The position numbers and the translations under genes were made by a program. DNA of 64,000 nt, taken from JASHPR01 sp963833885. Lineage in GTDB: Bacteria > Actinomycetota > Actinomycetes > Streptosporangiales > Streptosporangiaceae. The DNA is taken from the NCBI GenBank assembly GCA_963833885.1, contig CAWHZU010000015.1:272008-336007 (forward strand), in the 5' to 3' direction. Under the pieces are notes generated by a model that searched no databases, was not told the DNA's origin, and saw only the letters and a list, made by a program, of their open reading frames with translations. Shown piece by piece: positions 34,001-43,619 of the stretch. The stretch's first letter is position 1. Each line of letters begins with the position of its first letter.

Positions 34001-34790
34001 CAACTTCGTCCGCGCGCACGCGCTGGCCGATGCGGAGCGTATAGGCGACCACCGCCGGGCCACCACGCGGATCTTCGGATCGCCCCCGGGCGCCTACGGC
34101 GCCGGCCTGCTGCCGCTGATGGAGAGCCGGTCCTGGCGCGACGACGCCGACCTGGCCGAGGTCTACGCGGCCTGGGGCGGGCACGCGTACGGGCGCGGCC
34201 TCGACGGCCGCCCCGCACGCGAGGACATGGAGTCCGCCTACCGGCGGATAAGGCTCGCGGTGAAGAACACCGACAGCCGTGAGCACGACATCGCCGACTC
34301 CGACGACTACTACCAGTACCACGGCGGCATGATCGCCGCGGTCCGCTCGCTGACCGGCGAGGCACCGCGCGCCTACGTCGGCGACAGCACCCGGCCGGAG
34401 AACGTCAGGACGCGAACCCTGGTCGAGGAGTCGGCCCGGGTGTTCCGGTCCCGGGTGGTGAACCCGCGCTGGATCCAGGCGATGCGCCGGCACGGCTACA
34501 AGGGCGCGTTCGAGCTCGCCGCCACCGTCGACTACCTGTTCGGCTGGGACGCCACCACCGGGGTGGTCGCGGACTGGATGTACGAGCAGCTCACCGCGTC
34601 CTACGTGCTCGACCCGGAGACCAGGCAGTTCCTCGAGAAGAGCAACCCGTGGGCGCTGCGCGGCATCACCGAGCGGCTGCTGGAAGCGGCGGGCCGCGGG
34701 CTCTGGGAGGCGCCCGAGGAACAGACGCTGGAGGCCCTGCGCGAGGTCTTCCTGCAGGTCGAGGGCCAGCTAGAGGAGGCGCAGGCGTGA
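31020..34790 (+). CDS. cobN: Cobaltochelatase large subunit CobN
   Basis: The 1256-residue protein has the expected CobN/BchH size and motifs: VLSAYPTKHSRIGNAVGLDTP, HYLAAYRWLEE, VVHIGKHGNLEWLPGKNLG, YPFLVNDPGEGTQAKRRAHA, and near the C-terminus YQYHGGMIAAVRSLTG with RVVNPRWIQAMRRHGYKG. It inserts cobalt into hydrogenobyrinate diamide with an ATPase partner, here the ChlID-type protein next door rather than CobS/CobT. A Gly-rich insert of about 30 residues (near 720-750) interrupts a variable loop. The GTG start lies behind the riboswitch. The end overlaps the next gene by four bases. Confidence 0.95.
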   Translation: MPSGPSDSTVLLLSTSDTDLLAAKASGANYRLANPARLDPADLPPLLDGSDVVVVRLLGGEQAWREGLAALRRQPLPLIVLGGEIVPDAALMALSSVPAGIAAQAHEYLAHGGPGNLRELAMFLADTVLMTGHGFAPPEPMPTWGLRPWPPAEAQPGAGGSPGADRQPGEPERPVVAVLYYRAHELAGNTDFVDALAAAIESCGARAMPVWCASLRTAPPELLQALGRADVLVVTVLAAGGTVPAMSQAGGDDEAWDTGAIAALDIPVVQALCLTSPRAQWTDANAGLSPLDAATQVAIPEFDGRIISVPFSFKETGEDGLSRYVPDPERAARVAGTAVALARLRHIPPAGRRIAVVLSAYPTKHSRIGNAVGLDTPVSTVRLLRAMRERGYDVGPVGGPDALPGIEPPDGDALIHAVIAAGGQDPEWLTDRQLAAAAVRIPAAQYRAWFGRLPAELRTSVEKAWGPPPGELFVDRAASASVGGDPDGDIVLAALRAGNVVLLVQPPRGFGENPVAIYHDPDLPPSHHYLAAYRWLEESFGAHAVVHIGKHGNLEWLPGKNLGMSAACGPDAALGNLPLIYPFLVNDPGEGTQAKRRAHATIVDHLVPPMTRAETYGDLARLEQLMDEHAAVAALDPAKLPAIRAQIWTLIQAAKLDHDLGLQDRPQTEEFDDFLLHVDGWLCEVKDAQIRDGLHVLGEAPEGAARVGLVLAMLQARQIWSGGAGLGGPGGQGGAGAAGGTNGAGGGGPLPGLREALGLAEDGTAPRAAVDRTEEQARALVEGMELAGWRASAAAQVTSEVLGRSDETVERLLRFAADDLIPRLAATAGEIDAVLHALDGGHVPAGPSGSPLRGLINTLPTGRNFYAVDPKAVPSRLAWETGQQLAASLLDRYREDTGEWPASVGLSVWGTAAMRTSGDDIAEVLALLGVRPVWDDASRRVTGLEVTPPKELGRPRIDVVVRISGFFRDAFPHVITLLDDAVSLVADLDEDPASNFVRAHALADAERIGDHRRATTRIFGSPPGAYGAGLLPLMESRSWRDDADLAEVYAAWGGHAYGRGLDGRPAREDMESAYRRIRLAVKNTDSREHDIADSDDYYQYHGGMIAAVRSLTGEAPRAYVGDSTRPENVRTRTLVEESARVFRSRVVNPRWIQAMRRHGYKGAFELAATVDYLFGWDATTGVVADWMYEQLTASYVLDPETRQFLEKSNPWALRGITERLLEAAGRGLWEAPEEQTLEALREVFLQVEGQLEEAQA

Positions 34791-36829
34791 CCGGGCTGCC
34801 GTTCATGGCGGTCGTCGGCCAGGACGACGCCCGGCTCGCGCTGCTGCTCGGCGCCGTCGACCCCGGCATCGGCGGCGTGCTGCTCACCGGCGAGAAGGGC
34901 ACCGCCAAGACCACGCTGGTCCGCGGCCTGGCCGGGATCCTGCCGGGCATCAGCGTGGTGGCCAAGTGCCGGTTCTCCTGCGACCCGGCCAGCCCCGACC
35001 CGGCCTGCCCGGACGGCCCGCACCCCCCGGGCAGCGCCGCCACCCACCGGCCTGCCCGCCTGGTCGAGCTGCCGCTCGGCGCCACCGACGACAACGTCAC
35101 CGGCAGCCTCGACGTCCCCAGGGTGCTGGCCGGGGCGGGCACCGCCGAGGCGTTCGCGCCGGGCCTGCTGGCGCTGGCCAACCGCGGCATCCTCTACGTC
35201 GACGAGATCAACTTGCTGCCCGACCACATCGTGGACGTGCTGCTCGACGCCGCGGCCACCGGCAGCACCAGCGTGGAGCGGGAAGGGGTCTCGCTGCGGC
35301 ACGCGTCCAGCTTCCTGCTCGTCGGCACCATGAACCCCGAGGAGGGGGAGCTGCGCCCGCAGCTGCTGGACCGGTTCGGGCTGTGCGTGCCGGTCGTCGC
35401 CAGCTCCGACCCGGAGCGCAGGGCCGCGGTTGTCCGGGCACGGCTCGAGCATGATCGGTCTCCGTCTGCCAGCGCCCACGCATTTGAGAGCCTTGAACGC
35501 GACGCCACCAGCCAAATCGCCGCGGCCCGGGCCCGTCTGGGCAGCGCCGAAATAAGCGACGCCGAGCTGCTGCGGATCACCACGGCCTGCGCGACCCTCG
35601 GCGTCGACGGCATGCGCGGTGACCTGGTGACCTGCCGGACCGCGATAGCCCACGCCGCGTGGCAGCAACGCGACGAGGTGATCGGCGAGGACGTGCGCGT
35701 GGCGGCCCGGCTGGCGCTGCCGCACCGGCAGCGGCGCGGGCCGTTCGACGACCCAAGTGCCGACGAGGCCAAGCTCGACGAGGCGCTCGGCCCCGACGCG
35801 GCTGACGGCGACCCGGACGGCCCGGACGACGACGGCCCGGACGACAGCGGCCCCGGCGGCGGGGGAGGTGCGGGGACCCCCGACCGCGGCGAGAACGGCA
35901 GCGAGCCGTCACCGTCACGCGCCCAGGACGCTGAGCCGCCTCCTTCACGCGCGCGGGACAGCGAGCGCCGCGAGGACCCGTCGGCGCCAGCTCCGGCTGG
36001 CACGTCGGCTCCGCCCGGCGCCGCGTTCCAGGTAAAACGACTTATGGCCGCCGGGCTCGGCTCAGGGAACGAAGGCCGACGGTCCGGCTCGCGCGGGCCG
36101 CACGGCCGGCCGATCGCCAGCATCCGGTCGTCGCGGCGGCCCGAGCTGCTGCCCACGCTGCGCGCCGCCGTGCTGGCCCGGCCCGGCGCCGCGGTCACCG
36201 TCACGCCCGGCGACCTGCGGGTCAGCCTGCGCCGTGGCCGCGAGTCCAACCTGATCGTGCTGCTGCTCGACACCTCGGGCTCGATGGCCGCGCGGCGCCG
36301 CAGCGCCGCGGTGAGCACCGCGGCGCTGTCCCTGCTGGACGACGCGTACCGGCGCCGGGACAAGGTCGCGCTGCTCACGTTCCGCGGCGACGGCGCCACG
36401 CTCGTGGTCCCGCCGACATCGTCGGTGGAACTTGCCGCGCGCCGCCTGCGCGACCTGCCGGTCGGCGGCCGCACTCCGCTCGCCGCGGGCCTGGAAGCGG
36501 TCCGGCAGCTGGTCCGGCGTGAGCGCTGGCGGGACCCGGCACGCCGGCCGATCGTGGTCGTGATCACCGACGCCCGGGCGACCGGCGGCCGGGCCGCGGT
36601 GGCGGAGGCGAACCGGTCGGCGGCCGCGCTGGCCAGGACCGGTGCCACGGGCATCGTGGTAGACGCCGAGGAAGGACCGGTGCGGCTCGGGCTGGCGGCC
36701 GAGATCGCGGGTCACCTGGCCGCGGAGCTGGTGACGATCCCCGGCCTGGCGGCCGCGGCCGGGCCCGTGCGCGAGCAGGCGTCCAGCGCGCTGGCCAGCC
36801 TCATCCGCGCGAGGGAGGCGGCGGCCTGA
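34787..36829 (+). CDS. Chelatase ATPase, fused ChlI-ChlD type (AAA + VWA)
   Basis: The GTG at 34787 overlaps the cobN stop and follows GAGGAGG, so the true product has 680 residues. The N-terminal AAA+ part has Walker A GEKGTAKTT, ATDDNVTGSLDV, YVDEINLLPDHIVD and the MNPEEGELRPQLLDRFGL sensor region. An acidic and Gly/Pro-rich linker (about 320-410) follows. The C-terminal VWA domain has the MIDAS motif DTSGSM and a later TDARATGGR. In the family this subunit hydrolyses ATP to drive CobN-type metal insertion. The next ATG overlaps its stop by one base. Confidence 0.92.
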   Translation: MTGLPFMAVVGQDDARLALLLGAVDPGIGGVLLTGEKGTAKTTLVRGLAGILPGISVVAKCRFSCDPASPDPACPDGPHPPGSAATHRPARLVELPLGATDDNVTGSLDVPRVLAGAGTAEAFAPGLLALANRGILYVDEINLLPDHIVDVLLDAAATGSTSVEREGVSLRHASSFLLVGTMNPEEGELRPQLLDRFGLCVPVVASSDPERRAAVVRARLEHDRSPSASAHAFESLERDATSQIAAARARLGSAEISDAELLRITTACATLGVDGMRGDLVTCRTAIAHAAWQQRDEVIGEDVRVAARLALPHRQRRGPFDDPSADEAKLDEALGPDAADGDPDGPDDDGPDDSGPGGGGGAGTPDRGENGSEPSPSRAQDAEPPPSRARDSERREDPSAPAPAGTSAPPGAAFQVKRLMAAGLGSGNEGRRSGSRGPHGRPIASIRSSRRPELLPTLRAAVLARPGAAVTVTPGDLRVSLRRGRESNLIVLLLDTSGSMAARRRSAAVSTAALSLLDDAYRRRDKVALLTFRGDGATLVVPPTSSVELAARRLRDLPVGGRTPLAAGLEAVRQLVRRERWRDPARRPIVVVITDARATGGRAAVAEANRSAAALARTGATGIVVDAEEGPVRLGLAAEIAGHLAAELVTIPGLAAAAGPVREQASSALASLIRAREAAA

Positions 36830-37437
36830 TGCCGCAGGGCAAGGTTGCGCAGATCCCCGACGACGGGCTCACCACCCGTGAGCGGCGCGAGCGGCCGGTG
36901 CTGGCCGTGCACACCGGGGACGGCAAGGGGAAGTCGACGGCGGCGTTCGGCCTGGCGCTGCGGGCCTGGTCAGCGGGCTGGCCGATCGGCGTGTTCCAGT
37001 TCACCAAGAGCCCGAAATGGCGGGTGGGGGAGGAGGACGCGCTGCTGGCGCTCGGCCAGGTGAACGCCGCGACCGGCCAGGGAGGGCCGGTGACCTGGCA
37101 CCGTATGGGCGCGGGCTGGTCCTGGCTGCGCACCGCGCCGGAAGACCACGCCAACGCCGCGATCGAGGGGTGGCAGCAGGTCCGCCGTGACCTGGCTGCC
37201 GAGACCTACCGCCTGCTGATCCTGGACGAGTTCACCTACCCGCTGGCGAACGGCACCCTTGACACCGCAGAGGTGCTGGCCGTGCTCGCCGCCCGGCCCG
37301 GCAGCCAGCACGTGGTGATCACCGGCCGCCGGGCCGTCCCCGCGCTGATCGACGCGGCCGACCTGGTGACCGACATGACCAAGGTCAAGCACCCGATGGA
37401 CGCCGGGCGCAAGGGCCAGCGCGGCATCGAATGGTGA
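36829..37437 (+). CDS. cobO: Cob(I)yrinic acid a,c-diamide adenosyltransferase CobO
   Basis: The 202-residue CobO/BtuR-type protein has the P-loop VHTGDGKGKSTAAFGLALR (about 25-43), VFQFTKSPKWRVGEE, LLILDEFTYPLANG and VVITGRRAVPALIDAADLVT. It transfers the 5'-deoxyadenosyl group from ATP to the corrinoid cobalt. A seven-base overlap links it to cobB downstream. Confidence 0.95.
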   Translation: MPQGKVAQIPDDGLTTRERRERPVLAVHTGDGKGKSTAAFGLALRAWSAGWPIGVFQFTKSPKWRVGEEDALLALGQVNAATGQGGPVTWHRMGAGWSWLRTAPEDHANAAIEGWQQVRRDLAAETYRLLILDEFTYPLANGTLDTAEVLAVLAARPGSQHVVITGRRAVPALIDAADLVTDMTKVKHPMDAGRKGQRGIEW

Positions 37438-38899
37438 GCCTGCCGCGCGTGATCATCGCCGCCACCCGGTCCGGGGACGGCAAGACCACCGTGGCGACCG
37501 GCGTGATGGCGGCGCTGCGGGCCAGCGGGCTGCGCGTGTCCCCGTACAAGGTCGGGCCCGACTACATCGACCCGAGCTACCACGCCGCGGCCTGCGGCGT
37601 CCCGGGCCGCAACCTCGACCCGTGGCTGGTCGGCGAGGACCTGATCGCTCCGCTGCTGCTGCACGGTGCCGCAAAAGCCGGTGCCGCAAGAGTCGGCGGC
37701 GCAAGAGTCGGCGGCGCAGGGGCCGGCGGCGCCGACGTGGCGGTGATCGAGGGCGTCATGGGCCTGTTCGACGGGGCGGCCGGGCGCGGCGACTTCGCGA
37801 GCACCGCGCACGTCGCGCGGCTGACCGGCTCGCCGGTGATCCTGGTCGTCGGCGCGGCCGGCACGTCGCGGTCGATCGCGGCAACCGTGCACGGGTTCGC
37901 CGGGTGGGATCCGCAGCTGCGGCTCGCCGGAGTCGTGCTCAACCAGGTGTCATCCGACCGGCACGAGGCCCTGCTGCGGGAGGCGCTCGCGCCGCTGAAC
38001 ATCCCGGTGGTCGGCGCGCTGCGCCGCGACGACGCGCTGCACACGCCGTCGCGGCATCTCGGGCTGGTGCCGGCCGGGGAGCGCCCGGCTTCCGTGGACG
38101 CCTGGCTGCCGGCGCTCCGCGCGCTGGTCCAGCGCGACCTCGACCTGGACCTGCTCATGCGCATCGCGCGCAGCGCCCCGGGCCTGGCGGCCGAGCCGTG
38201 GTCCGCCGAGCCGGGGTACGGGGCGCCCCCGATGGCCGCGGCCCGGCCCGGCGACGGTCAGCCACCCACGCCGCGGGGCGCCCGCCCCGCCCGCGTCGCG
38301 GTCGCGGCCGGGCCGGCGTTCACGTTCCGCTACGCCGAGCACGACGAACTCCTGGCCGCGGCCGGCGCCGAGGTGGTGACGTTCGACCCGCTAACCGCAG
38401 AGAAGCTGCCCGACGGGACCGAAGCGCTGGTGGCAGGCGGCGGCTTCCCGCAAGTGCACGCGGATGCCCTGGCCGCCAACACGGCCCTGCTCGACGACGT
38501 GCGCGGCCGCGCCGCGGACCGGGATGCCGGTGCGTGGCCGAGTGCGCGGGCCTGCTGTGGCTCGGTGAGTCCCTGGACGGGCGCAAGCAGTGCGGCGTCC
38601 TGCCTGCCCGCGCCCGGATGGCACCGAAGCTGACCCTCGGCTACCGGGAAGCGACCGCGCTGCACGACACGCCGCTGCTGGCCGCCGGTACCCGGGTCCG
38701 TGCCCACGAGTTCCACCGCACGGTCAGTGAGCCCGCACACGGCGAGCATCCCGCGTGGCAACTGGCCGACGGCAATGTGACCGGCTGGGCAGCCCCCGGC
38801 ATGCTGGCCTCGTACCTGCACCTGCACTGGGCCGGGCTGCCCGGCGCCGCCGACAGGCTGGTCCAGGCCGCGCTCGCTCGCCGCCCTGCCGCCCGCTGA
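37431..38899 (+). pseudogene. cobB: Cobyrinic acid a,c-diamide synthase CobB, frameshifted
   Basis: The first frame encodes the CobB synthetase half (IIAATRSGDGKTTVATGVM, SPYKVGPDYIDPSYH, VIEGVMGLFDG, LDQ-type AGVVLNQVSSDRH) and enters the glutaminase half as VAGGGFPQVHADALAAN. After about 38515 the expected text continues only in another frame: VAECAGLLWLGESLDG with the nucleophile Cys, RMAPKLTLGYREATAL, VRAHEFHRT, and ends at 38899. A net change of one base near ATGCCGGTGCGTGG (about 38524-38537) causes the break. Without the Cys half no glutamine-derived ammonia would be made. It may be a sequencing error, since the downstream half is otherwise well conserved. Confidence 0.85.
37665..37733 (+). 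repeat. 15-bp tandem repeat inside cobB
   Basis: About 4.5 copies of a 15-base unit run in frame: GGTGCCGCAAAAGCC, GGTGCCGCAAGAGTC, GGCGGCGCAAGAGTC, GGCGGCGCAGGGGCC, GGCGGCGCC. They encode a Gly/Ala/Arg loop between LLLHGAA and ADVAVIEGVMG. The copy number is a multiple of three bases, so length changes keep the frame. A slippage-prone minisatellite fits the pattern. Confidence 0.8.
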
Positions 38900-39238
38900 G
38901 CCCGGCGCTCATAAGGATCGCTACATAGTTGAGGCAAATTTAGTGTCTACATTTTGCGATTCATATCAAGCCTCATCGGAATATAACCGTCTTGGCCATT
39001 AGTCCCTCGCTGTCGTCTGCCAGCCGAACGGGCAGCAGCAAGCCCTCGACGCGCTCGGCACCCAATTCGGCCACCGCGTCGCCGGTTTGCGCTCCGTTGA
39101 CTGAAACATTGCCGGACTTTTGATATTTCGTGCAGGATCATGCCATTGCCACGTAGTTGAGTCCAGCAGAGTGGTTACTGACCCGCTCCCTAATGGGCGT
39201 GGCCCCCAGGACTTAGCAGTTCATAAGAGTGGTGGGTA
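38900..39238. other. AT-richer intergenic gap after cobB
   Basis: This 340-base gap is visibly lower in GC than its surroundings (for example ACATTTTGCGATTCATATCA and TTTTGATATTTCG). No intact gene is visible. It holds the minus-strand protein relic listed separately and presumably the promoter of the membrane protein at 39239. Confidence 0.6.
38973..39126 (-). pseudogene. 3' relic of an unrecognised gene
   Basis: One minus-strand frame reads SCTKYQKSGNVSVNGAQTGD, then AVAELGAERVEGLLLPVRLA and DDSEGLMAKTVIFR before a TGA at 38973. The composition and strand/turn pattern look like the end of a real protein, but the frame is closed upstream by a TGA and has no start. I do not recognise the family. 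Confidence 0.35.
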
Positions 39239-41305
39239 GTGCAGCGAGGAACGAGAGACGCGCCGGGCCAGGATGCTCCCGGCGTAGCGCTACATCAGCC
39301 AGCAGACAGCATCGGCAGCGAATCGGAAGCCGCGGGCCCCGGCCCTGGCCGGTCGGGCTCCGACGTTCGCGTGGTTGCGCAGCCAGTGACATCGGGCGGA
39401 CAGTCGGGCGGCCGACTTGCCGAGCTCGGGCCGGCCCGGCAGTCGGCGATCGGCGCGATGCTGCCTCGTCGCGTGCTCGCCAACAGCGCAGCCGCCCGCC
39501 ACCTGACGGTTCTGGTCTGTTACCTGGCTGCGGGAGTAGCCGTGAACTGGCCACGGGCCGCCTACCTGACCGAGGGAAAGCTGCCGGCCACCCGCGATGG
39601 GGGGTCGTATGTGTGGGGGTTCTGGTGGGTGGCCCATCAGGTGGAACACCTGGGGAATCCCTGGTTCACCCGCTCCATCGCCGCGCCGGTCGGAGCCCAG
39701 CTCGGATATCACGCACTGATGCCGCTTGAGGGCGTGCTGATGATGCCAGTCACCCTCGCCTTCGGCCCCAGCGCTTCCTACAACCTGCTGTCGGCCCTCA
39801 TGCCGGGGCTGCTGTGCTACGCGATGTACCGGGCAGCCAGGCTGTGGCTGCGTTCGCAGGTCGGGGCGATCGCCGCGGGCGGGTTCTTCGGCCTATCCTC
39901 AATGCTCGCGTGGCACGCCTGGTATCAGCTGAACCTGGCGGCTGGCGTGCTGTTCTTGCCGCTGGCGCTGGAGGCTGCCGTGCGGCTGCGCCGCCGCCCA
40001 GGCTGGCGGCAGGCCGTGATCCTGGGGGTGATCCTGGGCGCCAGCCTGCTCACCGACCAGGAATCGGCCATCATGGTGGCAATCCTGGTGCTGGTGGTAC
40101 TGCTGCCGTGGCTGGCCCGCCGCCCGACGCCCGGCGGGGCCGCCGGGATCCCGGGTACTCCGGGCACGCCATCCTGGGCTAGGAGGCTGGCAGTCACCGC
40201 GGTGGCAGTGGCGGTCGCCCTCGCGGTGGCCAGCCCGCAGATCGCCGCCATGGTCGCGCAGACACGCTCGGGTGGCGCGTCCGTCCCGGCGGGTGGAGTG
40301 GACGTGGACTACGTCCGCTCCGGTACCTCCCTGCCCGGGCTGTTCGCTGCGTCTCCGCAGGTGGTCAGCCATGGCCTGACTGTGCTGAACCCGGTCAGCT
40401 TCCACGGGCCGACCTTGGACGGAGTTGCCACCTTCGGCGTGGTGCTGACGGCGCTCGCGGCGGCGGGGCTGGCAGTTTCGTGGCGGCGCCGCAGCGCCCG
40501 CCAGCTCGCGCTGCTGTGGCTCGGGGTCGCGGCGCTGTCGCTGGGATCGACGCTGAAGATCGGCAACCACGTCTACGTACCCGCCGCCGAAGTGTGGCAT
40601 GGGGTGCGGCTGTCCGCCGTCATGCCGTTCACCTGGTTCGTGCAGCTCCCCGGGATGGCCGGCTTCCGCGAGGCCGCGCGGCTCACGATGCTCGCGTTCG
40701 TGCCTGTCGCACTGCTCGCGGGCGCGGCGGTCGACTGGCTTCGGTACCACGCCGCGGCGCTGGTCATCCCCGTGCTGGTGCTCGGGGCACTTGAGGTCGG
40801 CTGGGCGGGCGACCCGGCCGTGGGAACCATGCCCACCGCGCTGCCGGCGCTCGATCACCCGATCGCTGCCGACCATTCCCAATCGCTTGTCGTGGACGTC
40901 CCGTTCGGCGTCAGGGGCGGAGTGCCACTGAACGGGGAGGGAGCTGCGTTTGATCCCGAGGCCCAGGTGCTGGCGACGGCCGACGGCCATCCGCGCGCCG
41001 TCGGCTTCCTGTCCAGGCTGCCGGCCCCGACGCTGGCAGGCATCAGGCGGCACGCGTTCTACGACGACCTGCTGACCGCCGAGGGCCAGCCCCGCGGCGT
41101 ATCTGAGTCGCTCACCGAGACCGGCACTTACCCGGCCTTGCTCGCGGCCGCGCGCCTGGACGCCCGCCGCATGGACGTCGGCTGGGTGCTCGTCTGGCCC
41201 TGTGATCGGCAATGCTCGACCCCCGACGTCATCCGCTATCTGCAGAGGACCGGCTTCCGGCTCGATTACAAGGCGGACGGCGTTCTCGTGTACCGGCCCG
41301 GCTGA
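39239..41305 (+). CDS. Large multi-pass membrane protein, glycosyltransferase-like topology
   Basis: The 688-residue protein has a disordered Gly/Ser/Pro-rich N-terminus of about 80 residues, then about ten hydrophobic segments (LTVLVCYLAAGVAVNW, GVLFLPLALEAA, VILGVILGASLLTDQESAIM, LAVTAVAVAVALAVASPQIA, LTMLAFVPVALLAGAAVDWL). A soluble C-terminal domain of about 180 residues begins near SLVVDVPFGVRGG and ends VLVYRPG. The layout resembles polyprenyl-dependent glycosyltransferases of the GT-C kind, but no DD/DE signature could be named, so the activity is unknown. ATG 39461 (MLPRRVLANS) is an alternative start that drops the disordered tail. Confidence 0.75.
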   Translation: MQRGTRDAPGQDAPGVALHQPADSIGSESEAAGPGPGRSGSDVRVVAQPVTSGGQSGGRLAELGPARQSAIGAMLPRRVLANSAAARHLTVLVCYLAAGVAVNWPRAAYLTEGKLPATRDGGSYVWGFWWVAHQVEHLGNPWFTRSIAAPVGAQLGYHALMPLEGVLMMPVTLAFGPSASYNLLSALMPGLLCYAMYRAARLWLRSQVGAIAAGGFFGLSSMLAWHAWYQLNLAAGVLFLPLALEAAVRLRRRPGWRQAVILGVILGASLLTDQESAIMVAILVLVVLLPWLARRPTPGGAAGIPGTPGTPSWARRLAVTAVAVAVALAVASPQIAAMVAQTRSGGASVPAGGVDVDYVRSGTSLPGLFAASPQVVSHGLTVLNPVSFHGPTLDGVATFGVVLTALAAAGLAVSWRRRSARQLALLWLGVAALSLGSTLKIGNHVYVPAAEVWHGVRLSAVMPFTWFVQLPGMAGFREAARLTMLAFVPVALLAGAAVDWLRYHAAALVIPVLVLGALEVGWAGDPAVGTMPTALPALDHPIAADHSQSLVVDVPFGVRGGVPLNGEGAAFDPEAQVLATADGHPRAVGFLSRLPAPTLAGIRRHAFYDDLLTAEGQPRGVSESLTETGTYPALLAAARLDARRMDVGWVLVWPCDRQCSTPDVIRYLQRTGFRLDYKADGVLVYRPG

Positions 41306-41352
41306 CAGCTGCACCCCATCAGCCCGCGGCCCAGGCGGCCTGCCTGCAGCGC

Positions 41353-42770
41353 TCAGAGCGCAGGCTGGCGCTCCGGTGAGTCGAGCCATGGGAACTGCTG
41401 CTCGTGGGCGGCGGCGACCCGGAACGCGGTGACGTCGTCGTAGGTCTTCGCCACGATGGACAGGCCAGTCGGGACGCCGTCGCGGGACCGGCCGGAGGGC
41501 ACGCTGAGCACCGGGCACCGGCTGGCGATGTTGAACGGCAGCGTCATCAGCACGTCCAGCCAGTCGCCGTGCTCCCGGCCGTTGATGATGGCCGGCTGAT
41601 CGGTGTCGTACTCGGCGGGCAGCGCGGGCACGGCGAACGTCGGGCACACCAGCGCATCGACGTCGTCGAGCAACTGGCCGAGCGGCGCGTAGATGCCGGC
41701 CTCCAGCACCAGGCCGGCGACGAGGTCTTCCTTGGTGATCTCATCGGACTCCTCCACGAACCGGCGCGCGTACGAGGTGAACTCGTCCGCGTGCGCCGCG
41801 TAGATCTCCCGCATGGACGGCCCGAAGATCATGCCGAAGTGGATCCGCGCCGCTCGCTTGATCGCCGCGATGTCCCAGCGCAGCGTCACTTCTTGCACGT
41901 CGGCGCCCGCGTCGGCCAGCCGGGCGGCCGCGGCCCGCGTGTTCGCCACCACGTCTCTGTCGACGTCGTAGCAGCCCAGGTCGGTGCTCAGCGCGATCCG
42001 CAGCCCGGCGACCGACTCCAGCTGCGCCGGGATCTCGAGCTTCGGCCGGAGCGACGCGACGTCGCTCCAGTGCGGCCCCGCGATGACGTTCTGCAGCAGC
42101 GCGCAGTCGGCGACGGTCCGGGCCAGCGGCCCCTCGTGGCAGTAGTGGTCCAGGTTGAAGATCTCCAGCTCCGGCACCCGCCCGTACGGCGGCTTGAACC
42201 CGGTGACCCCGCAGAACGACGCGGGGATCCGGATCGACCCGCCGATGTCGGAGCCGGTGGCCAGCGTCGCGGAACCCGCGGCGAGCGCCGCGGCCGACCC
42301 GCCGCTGGAGCCGCCGGGCGAGTACGCGGTGTTCCACGGGTTGCGGGTGACGCCCCACAGCTTCGTCCAGGTGAACGGGGCGCAGGAGAACTCCGGCGTC
42401 GTCGACCGGGCGTGCACGATGCCCCCGGCGTCGATGATGCGCTGCACGAAGACCGCCGTGTGGTCGGCGACCACGTCCCGCAGCGGCACCGAGCCGAGCG
42501 TGTTGCGCTGGCCCTCGATCGGCGCCTCCTCCTTCACCGCGACCGGCAGGCCCTCCAGCGGTCCCGGCTCCGGGCCCCGGCCCGCGTACCGGGCCTCGGC
42601 TTCCCTGGCCTGGTCCATCGCCTGCTCGTAGCGGGTCTCGGCGAACGCGTTGATGGCCGGCTCGACCGCCTCGGCCCGGGCGATCACGGCCGCCATGAGT
42701 TCGGCGGGGGACAACTCGCGGGACCGGAACAGGCGCAGCGCCTCGGTGGCGGTCAGGTAGTGCAAGTCGG

Positions 42771-42774
<4 letters not shown>
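41353..42774 (-). CDS. Amidase signature family enzyme
   Basis: The 473-residue enzyme has the amidase-signature triad: Lys81 (PVAVKEE), a Ser in SPGGSSGGSAAALAAG (156/157) and nucleophile Ser180 in ATGSDIGGSIRIPASFCG. It would hydrolyse an amide to a carboxylate and ammonia or amine. It overlaps the last ABC gene by four bases and is the 3'-most gene of the operon running from 49814. It probably processes the imported compound. There are no gatB/gatC neighbours, so it is not a tRNA amidotransferase subunit. Confidence 0.92.

Positions 42775-43611
<837 letters not shown>

Positions 43612-43619
<8 letters not shown>

Noticed and set aside
39899..41647. Long minus-strand open frame (582 codons) opposite the membrane protein
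   Set aside because: Arg/Gly/Pro/His-rich composition with no motif; a GC-skew shadow of the coding strand, which shows clear transmembrane segments.
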